From DASQFQ01 sp963802905 (lineage in GTDB: Bacteria; Actinomycetota; Thermoleophilia; Solirubrobacterales; Solirubrobacteraceae): a stretch of DNA of 64,000 bases. The stretch is taken from the NCBI GenBank assembly GCA_963802905.1, contig CAWDKH010000014.1, positions 186,001 to 250,000 of the forward strand, given 5' to 3'. Both the position numbers and the translations under genes were made by a program. The notes below the pieces were generated by a model. It was given only the letters and a program-made list of their open reading frames with translations. It did no database searches and had not been told where the DNA came from. Within the stretch, counting starts at the first letter, position 1; each line of letters begins with the position of its first letter. Shown in pieces: positions 8,749-16,861 of this stretch.

Positions 8749-9535
8749 TCAGGAGGGCACGAGCGCAGCCGCCACCAGGAGGAGGACGGATGGCACCAGC
8801 AGCAGTGCGACGACGAGCTGAACCTGCGGCGCGGCCCGGGCAGCGGCTTCGGTGTGGCGGCGCGCGGTCCGAGCGCGCGCCTCCGCGGCCTGGGCGGCGA
8901 GCGACGGGCCGAGCGGGGCGCCGTGCCGCGCGGCTCTGCGGAGCGTGGCGATGAGCGGCGCGACGCCGTCGGCGGGCGCGCGGCGATGGAGCGAGGCGAG
9001 CGCGTCGGCCAGCGGGACGCCGAGCGCGGTGGCCTGGGCGACGCGATCGAGCTCGATGGCGAGGATCCCGTGGTGGCGGCGCCCGACCTCGCCGAGCGCG
9101 CGGGTCGGGCGTGAGGCCGGCGGCCACGGCGACGCGCAGGAGATCGAGGACGTCGCCGAGCTCCGCGTCGATCGTCTCGTTGCGGCGCCGTGCGCGGCGG
9201 CGGATCACGAGGTCGGGCGCGAGGAAGGCGCCGGCGGCCGTCAGCGGCGCGAGGACGGCGGCGAGTGGCAGTGTGGCGAGGAGCGCGACAAGCGCCGCGC
9301 CGACCTTGGCGGCCATCACGTCGCCGGGCGGAGCGTCGCTCCCGGCCGCCTCGAGCCGCGCCGCGAGGTCGCGGGGCGCTCGGGCAGCGAGCCGGTGACC
9401 CGCCCCCTTGAGCACGCGGCTCGCCAGCCGGCGCAGCGGCGCCCGGCGCCGCGGCGTCCAGCCGCGCGTGAGCTCGGTGATCCCGACCGCGGCGACGGCG
9501 CCCGCCGCGGCGGCGAGGGTGGTGGCGGCGGTCAT
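8749..9535 (-). CDS. tadC: TadC-like type II/IV secretion membrane platform protein, frameshifted
   Basis: Starts ATG at 9535, overlapping the TadB stop in ATGA. It has an N-terminal membrane helix, then a cytoplasmic stretch and two hydrophobic segments (AAKVGAALVALLATLPLAAVLA), then the T2SSF signature region LGDVLDLLRVAVAAGLTP. At about 9110 the frame shifts by +1; the other frame continues with LGEVGRRHHGILAIELDRV and ends with a C-terminal helix (LLLVPSVLLLVAAALVPS). Joined, about 261 residues, typical for TadC. With TadB it forms the inner-membrane platform of a Flp/Tad pilus. Confidence 0.8.
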
Positions 9536-11649
9536 GCCCGCGGCGGCCGGACGATGCGGTGGATCGCGACGAGGCCGGTGGCTTGCAGCGCCAGCGCGAG
9601 CGCGGTGAGGGCGGCTGGGAGCGGCGCCGCGATCAGTGCGCGGAGGAAGCCCGGCGCCGCCAGCTCGGCAAGCGCGGCGGCGGCGCCCGGGAGCCCGACG
9701 ACGAGCCAGGCGGTGAAGCGCGCTTGGGCGGTCGCCGTCCGGGCGTCGCGCTCGAGGCGGTCGTTGACCTCCAGCGAGGTGGCGAGCTCGCGCAGGAGCG
9801 CCGGGAGATCGCCGCCGGCGTCGCGCTGGAGCAGGATCGCCGCGACCAGCGTGTCCCACGCGCGCGTCGCCGCGCGGGTACGGAGGCGCTCGAGCACGCC
9901 TTCGGTCGGCTCGCCGAGCGCGAGCGCGCGGGCGGCGATCCGAAGCTCGTGGCCCGCCGCGCCGGGCAGTGTCGGCGCGACCTCGTCGAGTGCGCTGCGG
10001 ACCGAGTGTCCCGCGGCGATCGCGTCGGCCAGCGCCCGCGCGGCTCCCGCCGCCCCGCGCCGGACCTCGTCGCGATAGCGGGCCCGCCGCGTGCGCAGCG
10101 CCGCGACCGCGGCGGCCGGCCCCGCGAGCGCTGCCGCCGTGCCGAGGAGCGGGCCGCCGAGGAGCCAGCCGGCGGCGAACAGCGACCCGGCCGCGAGCGC
10201 CCCGAGTCGTCGCCGCTCGGCGACGCTCGGCGCCGTCCCTTCCCGCCGCGCGCGGGAGAGCGGAGCGATCGCATGCTCCAATCGCGCGGCGATCCGGGCC
10301 GCCTCGGCGGTCGCGAGGACCTCCCACGCGCCGAGCACGCCCGCGGCGCCGGCAGACGCGGCGAGCAGAGCCGCCGGGCTCACCCTCCGCCAGCTTCGGT
10401 CGCGCAACTCCTCGCCGAGCGGCGCGCGCCACGTCGGGCGGCCGGCGCGGAGCGTGTAGATCTCCCGTGCGGCTGCCCCTCCCGCCACGCGGACGACCTC
10501 GGCGACGGCGGTCACCTGGCGGCTGCCGTCGGCGGCGCGCGCCTGGCAGACGACCACGTCGATCGCGTCGGCGACCTGCTCGCGGATCGCGGCGTGCGGG
10601 AGGCCGACGTCGGCCATCAGCGCGAGCGTCTCCAGCCGCCGCAGCGCCTCGGCCGCACTTCCGGCGTGGACCGTGCACAGCGAGCCGTCGTGGCCGGTCG
10701 CGAGCGCCGTGAGCATGTCGAGCGCCTCGGCGCCGCGGACCTCGCCGACCACGATCCGGTCGGGGCGCATCCGCAGCGCGTTCTTGACCAGCCGCCGGAT
10801 CGTGACCTCGCCGCGGCCCTCCAGGTTGGGCGGGCGGGCCTCGAGCCGCAGCACGTGCGGCTGGCGGAGCCTGAGCTCGGCGGCGTCCTCGATCGTCACC
10901 ACGCGCTCGCCCGGGTCGATGAAGGACGAGAGCGCGTTCAGCAGCGTCGTCTTGCCGGAGCCCGTGCCGCCGCAGACGAGCAGGTTGCAGCGCCGCCGGA
11001 CTGCGCGCCCGAGCAGCTCGGCGAGCGGCGCCGTCAGGGTGCCGTTGGCGACCAGCTCGTCGGGCGTGAACCCGCGGCGGCGGAAGCGGCGGATCGTCAG
11101 CACCGGCCCGTCGAGCGCGAGCGGCGGGATCACCACGTTCACGCGCGAGCCGTCGGGCAGGCGGGCGTCGACGAGCGGCTCGGCCTCGTCGACGCGGCGG
11201 CCGAGCGGCGCGAGGATGCGCTCGATCGCGTGGCGGAGCTCCCCGTCGCCCGCGAAGCGGACCTCGGTGGGCTCGAGCCGCCCGCGCCGCTCGACCCACG
11301 CCGGCGCGGTGCCGCAGACCAGGATCTCGTCGACCTCGGGGTCGGCGAGCAGCGGCTCGAGCGGCCCGAGGCCGAACGAGCGCTCGGCGATCCGAGCCAC
11401 GAGCGCCGCCCGCGACGCCTCGTCGAGCACCGACGCCTCGCGGTCGACGAACGCTCGGATCCGCTCCTGCGCGTCCTCGGGCGCGCCCGGATCCGCGGGC
11501 CGCGCGAGCATCCGCTCGCGGAGGGAGCCGGCCAGGCCGTCGAGTGCGGCTTGGCGCGCGTCGAGGTCGCCCGCCGGCCCGACTGGTGCGACCGGACGCG
11601 CGTCACGGTCGCCCGCCGGCGCGGCTCGGTCTTCGGCCCGGGCGCTCAC
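9532..11649 (-). CDS. tadA: TadA ATPase fused (as read) to TadB platform protein
   Basis: 705 residues in one frame. Residues 1 to about 420 are a CpaF/TadA secretion ATPase: FGLGPLEPLLADPEVDEI, Walker A GGTGSGKTT at 227-235, Asp-box region and the Walker B-like RIVVGEVRGAEALD. From about residue 423 it is a TadB-like T2SSF membrane protein with hydrophobic helices near both ends. TadA powers pilus assembly; TadB anchors it. The junction contains GTGA at 10380-10383, the same overlap used by every other gene pair in this operon. The fusion may therefore be the product of one extra base near the end of tadA. The start is GTG at 11649. Confidence 0.88.
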   Translation of the reverse strand: MSARAEDRAAPAGDRDARPVAPVGPAGDLDARQAALDGLAGSLRERMLARPADPGAPEDAQERIRAFVDREASVLDEASRAALVARIAERSFGLGPLEPLLADPEVDEILVCGTAPAWVERRGRLEPTEVRFAGDGELRHAIERILAPLGRRVDEAEPLVDARLPDGSRVNVVIPPLALDGPVLTIRRFRRRGFTPDELVANGTLTAPLAELLGRAVRRRCNLLVCGGTGSGKTTLLNALSSFIDPGERVVTIEDAAELRLRQPHVLRLEARPPNLEGRGEVTIRRLVKNALRMRPDRIVVGEVRGAEALDMLTALATGHDGSLCTVHAGSAAEALRRLETLALMADVGLPHAAIREQVADAIDVVVCQARAADGSRQVTAVAEVVRVAGGAAAREIYTLRAGRPTWRAPLGEELRDRSWRRVSPAALLAASAGAAGVLGAWEVLATAEAARIAARLEHAIAPLSRARREGTAPSVAERRRLGALAAGSLFAAGWLLGGPLLGTAAALAGPAAAVAALRTRRARYRDEVRRGAAGAARALADAIAAGHSVRSALDEVAPTLPGAAGHELRIAARALALGEPTEGVLERLRTRAATRAWDTLVAAILLQRDAGGDLPALLRELATSLEVNDRLERDARTATAQARFTAWLVVGLPGAAAALAELAAPGFLRALIAAPLPAALTALALALQATGLVAIHRIVRPPRA

Positions 11650-13421
11650 GGCCGCGCCGCGCCGCGCGCGAACGGGTAGCCGCGCTGGGCCGGCACGACG
11701 ACGCGGAGCCTGGCTCCCGCCGGCGACCGCCCCGTCGCGGTGAAGCGCCCGAGGCCGTCTGTGCGGAGGTTCGCGCGGGTGCGCCAGCCGCCGAACCCGC
11801 GCGACTGGAGCCGCACGCGCAGGCCGGCACGTGGGACGTGGCCGCCTCGGACGCGGCCAGAGACGACGGTCAGCCGGCCGCGGTGGCGGATGCGGACGCG
11901 GACCGCCGCGCGGACTGCGAGCCGCAGCGTGACCCGAGCGCCGCCGTAGACGAGCCGGACCTCACGCGACGGGCCGATGCGCGTGAACGTCGTCAGCCGG
12001 CCGTCGCGGCGCGTGCGGACGCCGGTGATCGGCCGCCAGGCCCGGCCGGCGATGCGCTCGAGCATCCGCACCGGCGACCGGGCGAGCGGACGGCCGGCCA
12101 GGTCGGTCAGGCGGCCGCGGATCCGCACCCGAGCGGGCCACGTGACCGTCGTGCGACGTAGTCGGCGGCGCCCTCGCTCGAGCCAGGCCGTCAGGCGGCC
12201 GCGGGTCTGCGTCGCGCCGAGGACCGCGCCCGACGGCGCCGCGGCCGGCATCGGGACGAGGCCGCTCTGCGCCGAGGCGACGCGCACCGTCCCGCCGCCG
12301 TCGGTGGCGGCGACGACCGCGCGCAGGCGCTGCCCGGCGTCGCGCTCCCGGACCCGGTAGGTCCGCGAGCCGGTGCCGCCGATCTCGACGCAGCCGCCGT
12401 CGCTGCAGCGCTCCCAGCGGTAGTCGTAGGTGACGCCCTCGCCGGCGAAGCCGCTCGGGTGGGCGGTCAGCGCCTCGGCGGGATCGCCGGCCAGCGCGAC
12501 GGTGCCCGCGCGCGGCGGCAGGTTGTCGACCGTGATCCGCGCCGTGGCGGTGCGGGCGTTGCCCGCGATGTCCTCCACGCGCGCGACCAGCGTGTGCGGG
12601 CCGTCGGCGACAGCGCGCGTGTCGACAGGGATCGTGGCGGGCGCGTCGAGCGGGCACGGCACGCGGTGGGTGACGTGGCGCTGGCCGCCGAGCGTGGCGG
12701 GCGCGAGGCCGCAGAGGCGCGCCGTCACGAGCCGGCGGCCGTCGAGGTCGAGTGCGCGCTCGTAGACGCCGCCGCCCGCGTCGCGGGCCGTGACGGTGAC
12801 GCCGACGGCCCCGCGCAGGTGGCCCGGGGGCGCGGTCACCCCGGCCGACGGGGCGTGCGAGTCGTCGAGCACGACCGCCAGCGCCAGGAAGCGCGCCCAC
12901 GGCTCGCCGCCACTGACGCAGGGCCCGGCCAGCTCGCAGCGAACGCCGAGGCGCAGCGCGTCGGCGCCGTGCGCGTCGCCGCTCACGCGGTTCCCTCCGA
13001 GCTCGATCGGGTCCCCGCCGATGTGGCCCGTGGCGGGCGGGATGTACTCCCACTCGCTGCCGTGCGCCGCCTCGACCACGAACGTCGGCACCGCCCAGGG
13101 CGCGCCGCCGGAGAGGTGGGCGCGGTAGGTCGAGACGAGCCGCGTGATGGTCGTGGCGGCCGGTGCGTCGAAGCGGAACAGGTTCGCGCCGAGCCCGCCC
13201 GTCGCGTAGAGGCCGCCGCGCGAGCGGCACTGGTCGCGCGACGGGTAGACGCCGGCGGTCAGGTACCAGCCGTCGGTGGGCCGGATGGCCGAGCCGCTCA
13301 GGTCGGAGCAGCCGACGACGACGTAGGTGCCCGCGTGCGCGCGGGTGGCAGCGACGGCGGTGATGCCGGCGGCGAGGAGGAGGGCGGCGAGGAGCCGGAG
13401 GACGAGGATGCGCGTGTTCAT
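11646..13421 (-). CDS. Secreted Ig-like surface protein inside the Tad operon
   Basis: About 591 residues from ATG 13421 (an in-frame GTG at 13430 is also possible). A signal peptide (LRLLAALLLAAGITAVAATRAHA) is followed by a disulphide-bearing domain with CSDLSGSAIRP and DQCRSRGG, then Ig/bacterial-type segments (VTVTARDAGGG, LVARVEDIAGNARTATA) and C-terminal beta-rich repeats rich in Arg. No membrane anchor is seen. The stop overlaps the TadA start in GTGA, so it is embedded in the pilus operon and may be a secreted or pilus-associated adhesin. That role is inference from position only. Confidence 0.7.
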   Translation of the reverse strand: MNTRILVLRLLAALLLAAGITAVAATRAHAGTYVVVGCSDLSGSAIRPTDGWYLTAGVYPSRDQCRSRGGLYATGGLGANLFRFDAPAATTITRLVSTYRAHLSGGAPWAVPTFVVEAAHGSEWEYIPPATGHIGGDPIELGGNRVSGDAHGADALRLGVRCELAGPCVSGGEPWARFLALAVVLDDSHAPSAGVTAPPGHLRGAVGVTVTARDAGGGVYERALDLDGRRLVTARLCGLAPATLGGQRHVTHRVPCPLDAPATIPVDTRAVADGPHTLVARVEDIAGNARTATARITVDNLPPRAGTVALAGDPAEALTAHPSGFAGEGVTYDYRWERCSDGGCVEIGGTGSRTYRVRERDAGQRLRAVVAATDGGGTVRVASAQSGLVPMPAAAPSGAVLGATQTRGRLTAWLERGRRRLRRTTVTWPARVRIRGRLTDLAGRPLARSPVRMLERIAGRAWRPITGVRTRRDGRLTTFTRIGPSREVRLVYGGARVTLRLAVRAAVRVRIRHRGRLTVVSGRVRGGHVPRAGLRVRLQSRGFGGWRTRANLRTDGLGRFTATGRSPAGARLRVVVPAQRGYPFARGAARP

Positions 13422-13460
13422 GGCTGCCACGAGGCGGACGGCGAGCAGAACTCGCCCCCC

Positions 13461-14078
13461 TCAGCCGGTCCGCGCGAGCAGCCGCACCTCGCGCGCTCCC
13501 GCCTCGAGCGAGGCGAGCGCGAGCGCCTGCGCGGCGGTGACGCGGAGCGTCGCGGCGACGCGCGCCGCCCCGTCCGTGCCGTCCGCGCCCGCGAGCGGTC
13601 GCGCGGCCAGCACCTCCGCGCCGGTCAGGGCGAGCCGGGCGGCGCCGCGCTCGGGCACGACGACGACGTCGACCTGCGCGCCCGCCACGACGAGCGCGGG
13701 CGAACCGGCGCCGGCGACCTCGACCGCGCGCTCGCCCCGGCGCATGCGCGCGGGCCGCGGCGCCGACTCGTCCTCGAGCTGGCCCGCGCCGAGGTAGGCG
13801 CCGCGCGGGACCGCCGCGACCGGCCGGCGGCCGAGCACCTCCCCGGGGACGGATGCCGCCCCGACCGGCGCGTAGCGGGCCGGGATGCGACGGAGCGCGA
13901 GGTCGGCCGGCGCCAGGCGGCGCCGCGCCGGTAGGTCACGGCCCGCCACGACCACGTCGACGAGCGGAGCGAGCTGCGCCCGGACGGCCGCCTCGCGACG
14001 CCCGACGTCGGAAGCCGCCAAGCCGCCGAGGGCCAGCGCGAGGCCGATGAGCAGCGCGCCGCGGCGGCGCCGCGTCAT
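13461..14078 (-). CDS. cpaB: CpaB/RcpC Flp pilus assembly protein (SAF domain)
   Basis: 205 residues: an N-terminal membrane helix (ALLIGLALALGGLAASD), then a SAF-like domain (VVVAGRDLPARRRLAPADLALRRIP), and an RcpC-type region (GAQVDVVVVPERGAARLALTGAEVLAA). CpaB proteins act in the cell envelope in Flp pilus assembly. The ATG at 14078 overlaps the histidine kinase stop in ATGA. The start was chosen for that overlap and for the immediate signal helix. Confidence 0.85.
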   Translation of the reverse strand: MTRRRRGALLIGLALALGGLAASDVGRREAAVRAQLAPLVDVVVAGRDLPARRRLAPADLALRRIPARYAPVGAASVPGEVLGRRPVAAVPRGAYLGAGQLEDESAPRPARMRRGERAVEVAGAGSPALVVAGAQVDVVVVPERGAARLALTGAEVLAARPLAGADGTDGAARVAATLRVTAAQALALASLEAGAREVRLLARTG

Positions 14079-14914
14079 CGATTGCGGGGACGAGGTGGCG
14101 GCGAAGGGGGTCGGCTGGGACCGAAGGGCAGCGAGGGTGGCCGCGGCGGGCTCGGATCCGGGTCGAACAGCCGCGGCGGGTCCGGCGGCCAGATCGCCCA
14201 CGGCTCCGGCCACGGGGCGGCGTCCGCGCTCGGGAGCTCGAGGACGAGGCAGGCTCCTCGCGGGCTCGGTGCCGAGGCGAGCCGGCCTCCATTCGACTCG
14301 GCGATGCGAGCCGCGATCGCCAGGCCTCTCCCCCGCGCCGCGCCGCGCCGGCGGCGCCGCGACACCAGGACGCTGACCGGCGCCGCCAGGCCCGGCCCCG
14401 TGTCGCGCACCTCCACGCGCACCCTTCCGGCCACCACGCGGCCACGCACGCGCACCGGTCCGCCGCCGTGCTCGACCGCGTTGGCCACGAGATTGCCGCA
14501 CGCTTGCCCGAGGCGCACCGGGTCGGCGCGGACCAGGGCGCGGCCGCGCATCGGCTCGACGATCAGCGCCGCGCCGAACGCGGCCGCGAGCGGCCGCCAG
14601 GCCTCAGCGGCGTCGTCGAGCAGGGCACCGACGTCGACCAGCTCCGCCCGCGCGCCCGCGCGCCGCCCGCTCCCCGCCGCGACCAGGTCCTCCAGCGCCA
14701 GCGCCGCCCGCCGCAGCTCGGCGTCCACCGCCGCCGCGCGCTCGTCATCGTCGAGCCCGTGCAGGCCCAGCCGCGCCGCGCACAGCGGCCCGCGCAGCTC
14801 GTGGCCGGCGTCGGCCACCAGCTCCGCGTGGCGTGCCAGCCGCAGCCGCAGCCACGTCGCGCCCGCCGCCGCGCACAGCGCAGCCGTCCAGCCCGCATAG
14901 GCGGCCGCGCTCAC
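14075..14914 (-). CDS. Sensor histidine kinase, short form
   Basis: 279 residues from GTG 14914. One N-terminal membrane segment is followed directly by the H-box (VADAGHELRGPL, His38), the N-box NLVANAVEHGGG, the G1 box DTGPGLAAP and the glycine-rich GRGLAIAARIAESNGG. There is almost no sensor domain, so the signal may be sensed in the membrane or through another protein. The C-terminal 50 residues are Pro/Arg-rich. It overlaps the response regulator gene in GTGA and should phosphorylate it. Its place at the head of the Tad genes suggests it controls pilus production. Confidence 0.88.
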   Translation of the reverse strand: MSAAAYAGWTAALCAAAGATWLRLRLARHAELVADAGHELRGPLCAARLGLHGLDDDERAAAVDAELRRAALALEDLVAAGSGRRAGARAELVDVGALLDDAAEAWRPLAAAFGAALIVEPMRGRALVRADPVRLGQACGNLVANAVEHGGGPVRVRGRVVAGRVRVEVRDTGPGLAAPVSVLVSRRRRRGAARGRGLAIAARIAESNGGRLASAPSPRGACLVLELPSADAAPWPEPWAIWPPDPPRLFDPDPSPPRPPSLPFGPSRPPSPPPRPRNR

Positions 14915-15636
14915 GGCGCCTCCTCCTCCGGCGGCCCGTCGACCAGGCGGTAGCCGACGCCCCACACGTTGACGACGAACTTGTCGCCGCCGGTGCCGAG
15001 CTTCTGCCGCAGCCGGCACGCGTGGGAGTCCAACGTGCGCGTGGCGCCGAGCGACCTGTAGCCCCAGACGTCGCGGAGTAGCTCTTCCTTCGTAAATACG
15101 CGACAGGGCGACGCCGCCAGCGTCCGCAGCAGCGCGAACTCCTTCTGCGACAGCTCGATCCGCCGCCCCCGCAGCCGCACCTCGCGCGACGCCGGGTCGA
15201 CCTCGAGGTCGCCGACCCGCAGCCGGCCCAGCCGCACCCGCGGCTGCATCCGCCGCAGGATCGCCGCCACCCGGCCCCGGAGCTCTGGATAGCTAAATGG
15301 CTTCACCACGAAGTCATCCGCCCCGCGCTCGAACCCGCGGACCCGATCGAGCTCGCTGGACCGCCCGGTCAGCACCACCAAAGGCAACCCCGGATCGAGC
15401 CGCGACGCGACCCCGTCTGCCGCGCGGACGCGCGCGATCAGGTCGAGCCCCGAGCCGTCGGGCAGCCCGACGTCAACCAGGGCGAGGTCGGGCTGCTTGT
15501 ACTCGAGCAGCCGCACGGCGTCGCGCACCGTGTCGGCGAGCAGGACGTCGTAGCCGTCCGCGGTGAGGTTGTCGGCGAGGAACGTCCGGAGCCCGGTGTC
15601 GTCCTCGACCAGCAGGAGGGTGGTGGAGTCGGTCAC
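14911..15636 (-). CDS. OmpR-family response regulator
   Basis: 241 residues. Receiver domain with acidic pocket E11-D12-D13, phospho-acceptor Asp55 (LALVDVGLPDG), Thr/Lys switch residues (VVLTGRS; VVKPFS), then an OmpR/PhoB winged helix (ELSQKEFALLRTLAASP, and TRTLDSHACRLRQKLG). It is a DNA-binding regulator partnered with the kinase whose gene overlaps its end. It is the first gene of the pilus operon, so it probably autoregulates it. Confidence 0.92.
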   Translation of the reverse strand: MTDSTTLLLVEDDTGLRTFLADNLTADGYDVLLADTVRDAVRLLEYKQPDLALVDVGLPDGSGLDLIARVRAADGVASRLDPGLPLVVLTGRSSELDRVRGFERGADDFVVKPFSYPELRGRVAAILRRMQPRVRLGRLRVGDLEVDPASREVRLRGRRIELSQKEFALLRTLAASPCRVFTKEELLRDVWGYRSLGATRTLDSHACRLRQKLGTGGDKFVVNVWGVGYRLVDGPPEEEAP

Positions 15637-15694
15637 GGCCTCCCAGAGGGCCGCGCGCGCGAACTTTCGCCCCTCCGCCCTTATGGGGTGACGA

Positions 15695-15711
15695 CCGGAC
15701 TGAAGGTCCGG
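15695..15711 (+). other. Perfect 6-bp hairpin CCGGAC/GTCCGG
   Basis: CCGGAC and GTCCGG flank TGAAG. It overlaps the sigma-28-like motif at 15701-15727 and precedes a second, larger hairpin at 15737-15782. It lies in the 250-base gap between the divergent response regulator and MerR genes. Confidence 0.4.
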
Positions 15712-15727
15712 CCGAAACCGCCGATAA
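15701..15727 (+). promoter_or_regulatory. Sigma-28 (FliA/WhiG)-like promoter motif
   Basis: TGAA, 15 bases, GCCGATAA: the -10 is an exact match to the FliA consensus and the -35 differs from TAAA in one base. Pointing right, it would drive the gap upstream of the MerR gene. A sister motif with a 16-base spacer lies at 44311-44338 before lemA. Activity is not shown. Confidence 0.35.
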
Positions 15728-15736
15728 GGAGAAGTA

Positions 15737-15782
15737 GGTGGGGCGGGCCAAGCATCCTTGCCATCTCCATGCCCGCCCCGCC
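15737..15782 (+). other. 12-bp stem with 22-base loop
   Basis: GGTGGGGCGGGC pairs with GCCCGCCCCGCC; the single non-Watson-Crick pair is a G-U when read as + strand RNA. It follows the sigma-28-like motif directly. It may be a terminator-like or leader structure. Confidence 0.4.
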
Positions 15783-15847
15783 AGATGTATCGGCCGACTC
15801 TCAGCGCACCAGAGGGGGTCTGGACACATGTCCATAACGGTCAGGGC

Positions 15848-15878
15848 TTGCACCTGACGTAACGTGAGGCCGTACGGT
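15848..15878 (+). promoter_or_regulatory. MerR/TipA-type promoter with operator in a 19-bp spacer
   Basis: A -35 TTGCAC (15848-15853) and a -10 TACGGT (15873-15878) are separated by 19 bp, the long spacer characteristic of MerR-activated promoters. Inside it is the near-perfect palindrome CCTGACGT-A-ACGTGAGG (15853-15869), closely like the Streptomyces TipAL operator. Transcription would start at about 15886, giving a leaderless merR message and autoregulation. Confidence 0.75.
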
Positions 15879-15885
15879 GCTCGTC

Positions 15886-16587
15886 GTGTGGAAGATCGGC
15901 GAGCTGGCGCGGCGCACGGGCCTCACCGTGCGCACGTTGCACCATTACGACGAGATCGGCCTCCTGTCCCCCGCTGAGCGGTCGGACGGGGGCCATCGCG
16001 TCTATGACGAGGCGGCGGTCCAGCGCCTCTACCGGATCGTGTCGCTGCGGAGCCTCGGCTTCCCGCTCGACGCGATCGCCGAGGCGCTCGACTCCGAGCG
16101 CTTCGATCCCCGTGCCGCCGTCGACGACCACATCGAGCGGCTCGAGGCCCAGGTCGCGCGGGAGCAGCAGCTGCTGCAGACGCTGCGCGCGCTCCGCGAC
16201 CGCCTCGGCGCCGACGACTTCCTGACCGCGATCGAGGAGCTGACCATGCGTGAGCGCTACTACACCCCCGAGCAGCTGGAGCAGCTGGAGGCGCGCCGGC
16301 AGGAGCTGGGCGAGGAGAAGATCCGCGAGGTCGAGACCGAGTGGGCCGAGATCTTCGCCACCCTGCGCGTCGAGCTGGACGCCGGGACCGACCCCGCCGA
16401 CCCGAAGCTGCGCCCGATCGGCGAGCGCGCCCGCGACCTGCTGGCGATGTTCACCGGCGGCGACCCGGGCATCCAGGCCTCGCTCAAGAACATGTACGAG
16501 ACCGAGGGGCCGGAGAAGGCGTCACGCGGGATGGCCGACCCGGAGGTCTTCGAGTACCTCGCCCAGGTGCGCGCCGCCGCGCACTGA
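15886..16587 (+). CDS. MerR-family regulator, TipA-like
   Basis: About 233 residues. N-terminal MerR helix-turn-helix (KIGELARRTGLTVRTLHHYD), dimerisation coiled coil rich in Glu/Arg (about 75-110), then a C-terminal helical TipAS-like domain (YYTPEQLEQLEARRQELGEE onwards). TipAS domains bind thiopeptides or other hydrophobic drugs. GTG at 15886 was preferred over GTG at 15877 because the predicted transcription start coincides with it. It most likely activates its own promoter when ligand binds; other targets are not visible nearby. Confidence 0.88.
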   Translation: MWKIGELARRTGLTVRTLHHYDEIGLLSPAERSDGGHRVYDEAAVQRLYRIVSLRSLGFPLDAIAEALDSERFDPRAAVDDHIERLEAQVAREQQLLQTLRALRDRLGADDFLTAIEELTMRERYYTPEQLEQLEARRQELGEEKIREVETEWAEIFATLRVELDAGTDPADPKLRPIGERARDLLAMFTGGDPGIQASLKNMYETEGPEKASRGMADPEVFEYLAQVRAAAH

Positions 16588-16588
16588 G

Positions 16589-16825
16589 CTACTCGGCGCG
16601 CTGGTACGTCGAGCGCAGGATCTCGCCGTCGGCGCCGAACTGGCGGATCTCCCGCTGCGGCCCGACGGTGAGGATCGTGATCCGCACGACCGGCCGCGGC
16701 TCGCCGTCGGGGCCGGGGGCGTAGCTGATCTGCTCCGGCACGTCCTCGGCCGCCACGCGCTGGGTGACCTGGCCGGTCGCGCCGTCGACGTACTCGATCG
16801 TCCCGGGGTGCTCGGGGAGGCTCAT
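16589..16825 (-). CDS. Small hypothetical protein
   Basis: 78 residues, beta-rich, no signal or membrane segment. ATG at 16825; the end is two bases from the MerR stop, so the genes converge. Phrases such as GTIEYVDGATGQVTQRVAAED suggest a small cytoplasmic or ligand-binding fold, but I recognise no family. Confidence 0.55.
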   Translation of the reverse strand: MSLPEHPGTIEYVDGATGQVTQRVAAEDVPEQISYAPGPDGEPRPVVRITILTVGPQREIRQFGADGEILRSTYQRAE

Positions 16826-16861
16826 GATGCGCGGCCGAGGATCCCAGATAGCGTCCCGGCG

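Noticed and set aside
15738..15857. Short GTG frame (39 residues) after the sigma-28-like motif
   Set aside because: It lies across a hairpin and the MerR operator, has no conserved features and unlikely codon use; kept only as a note.
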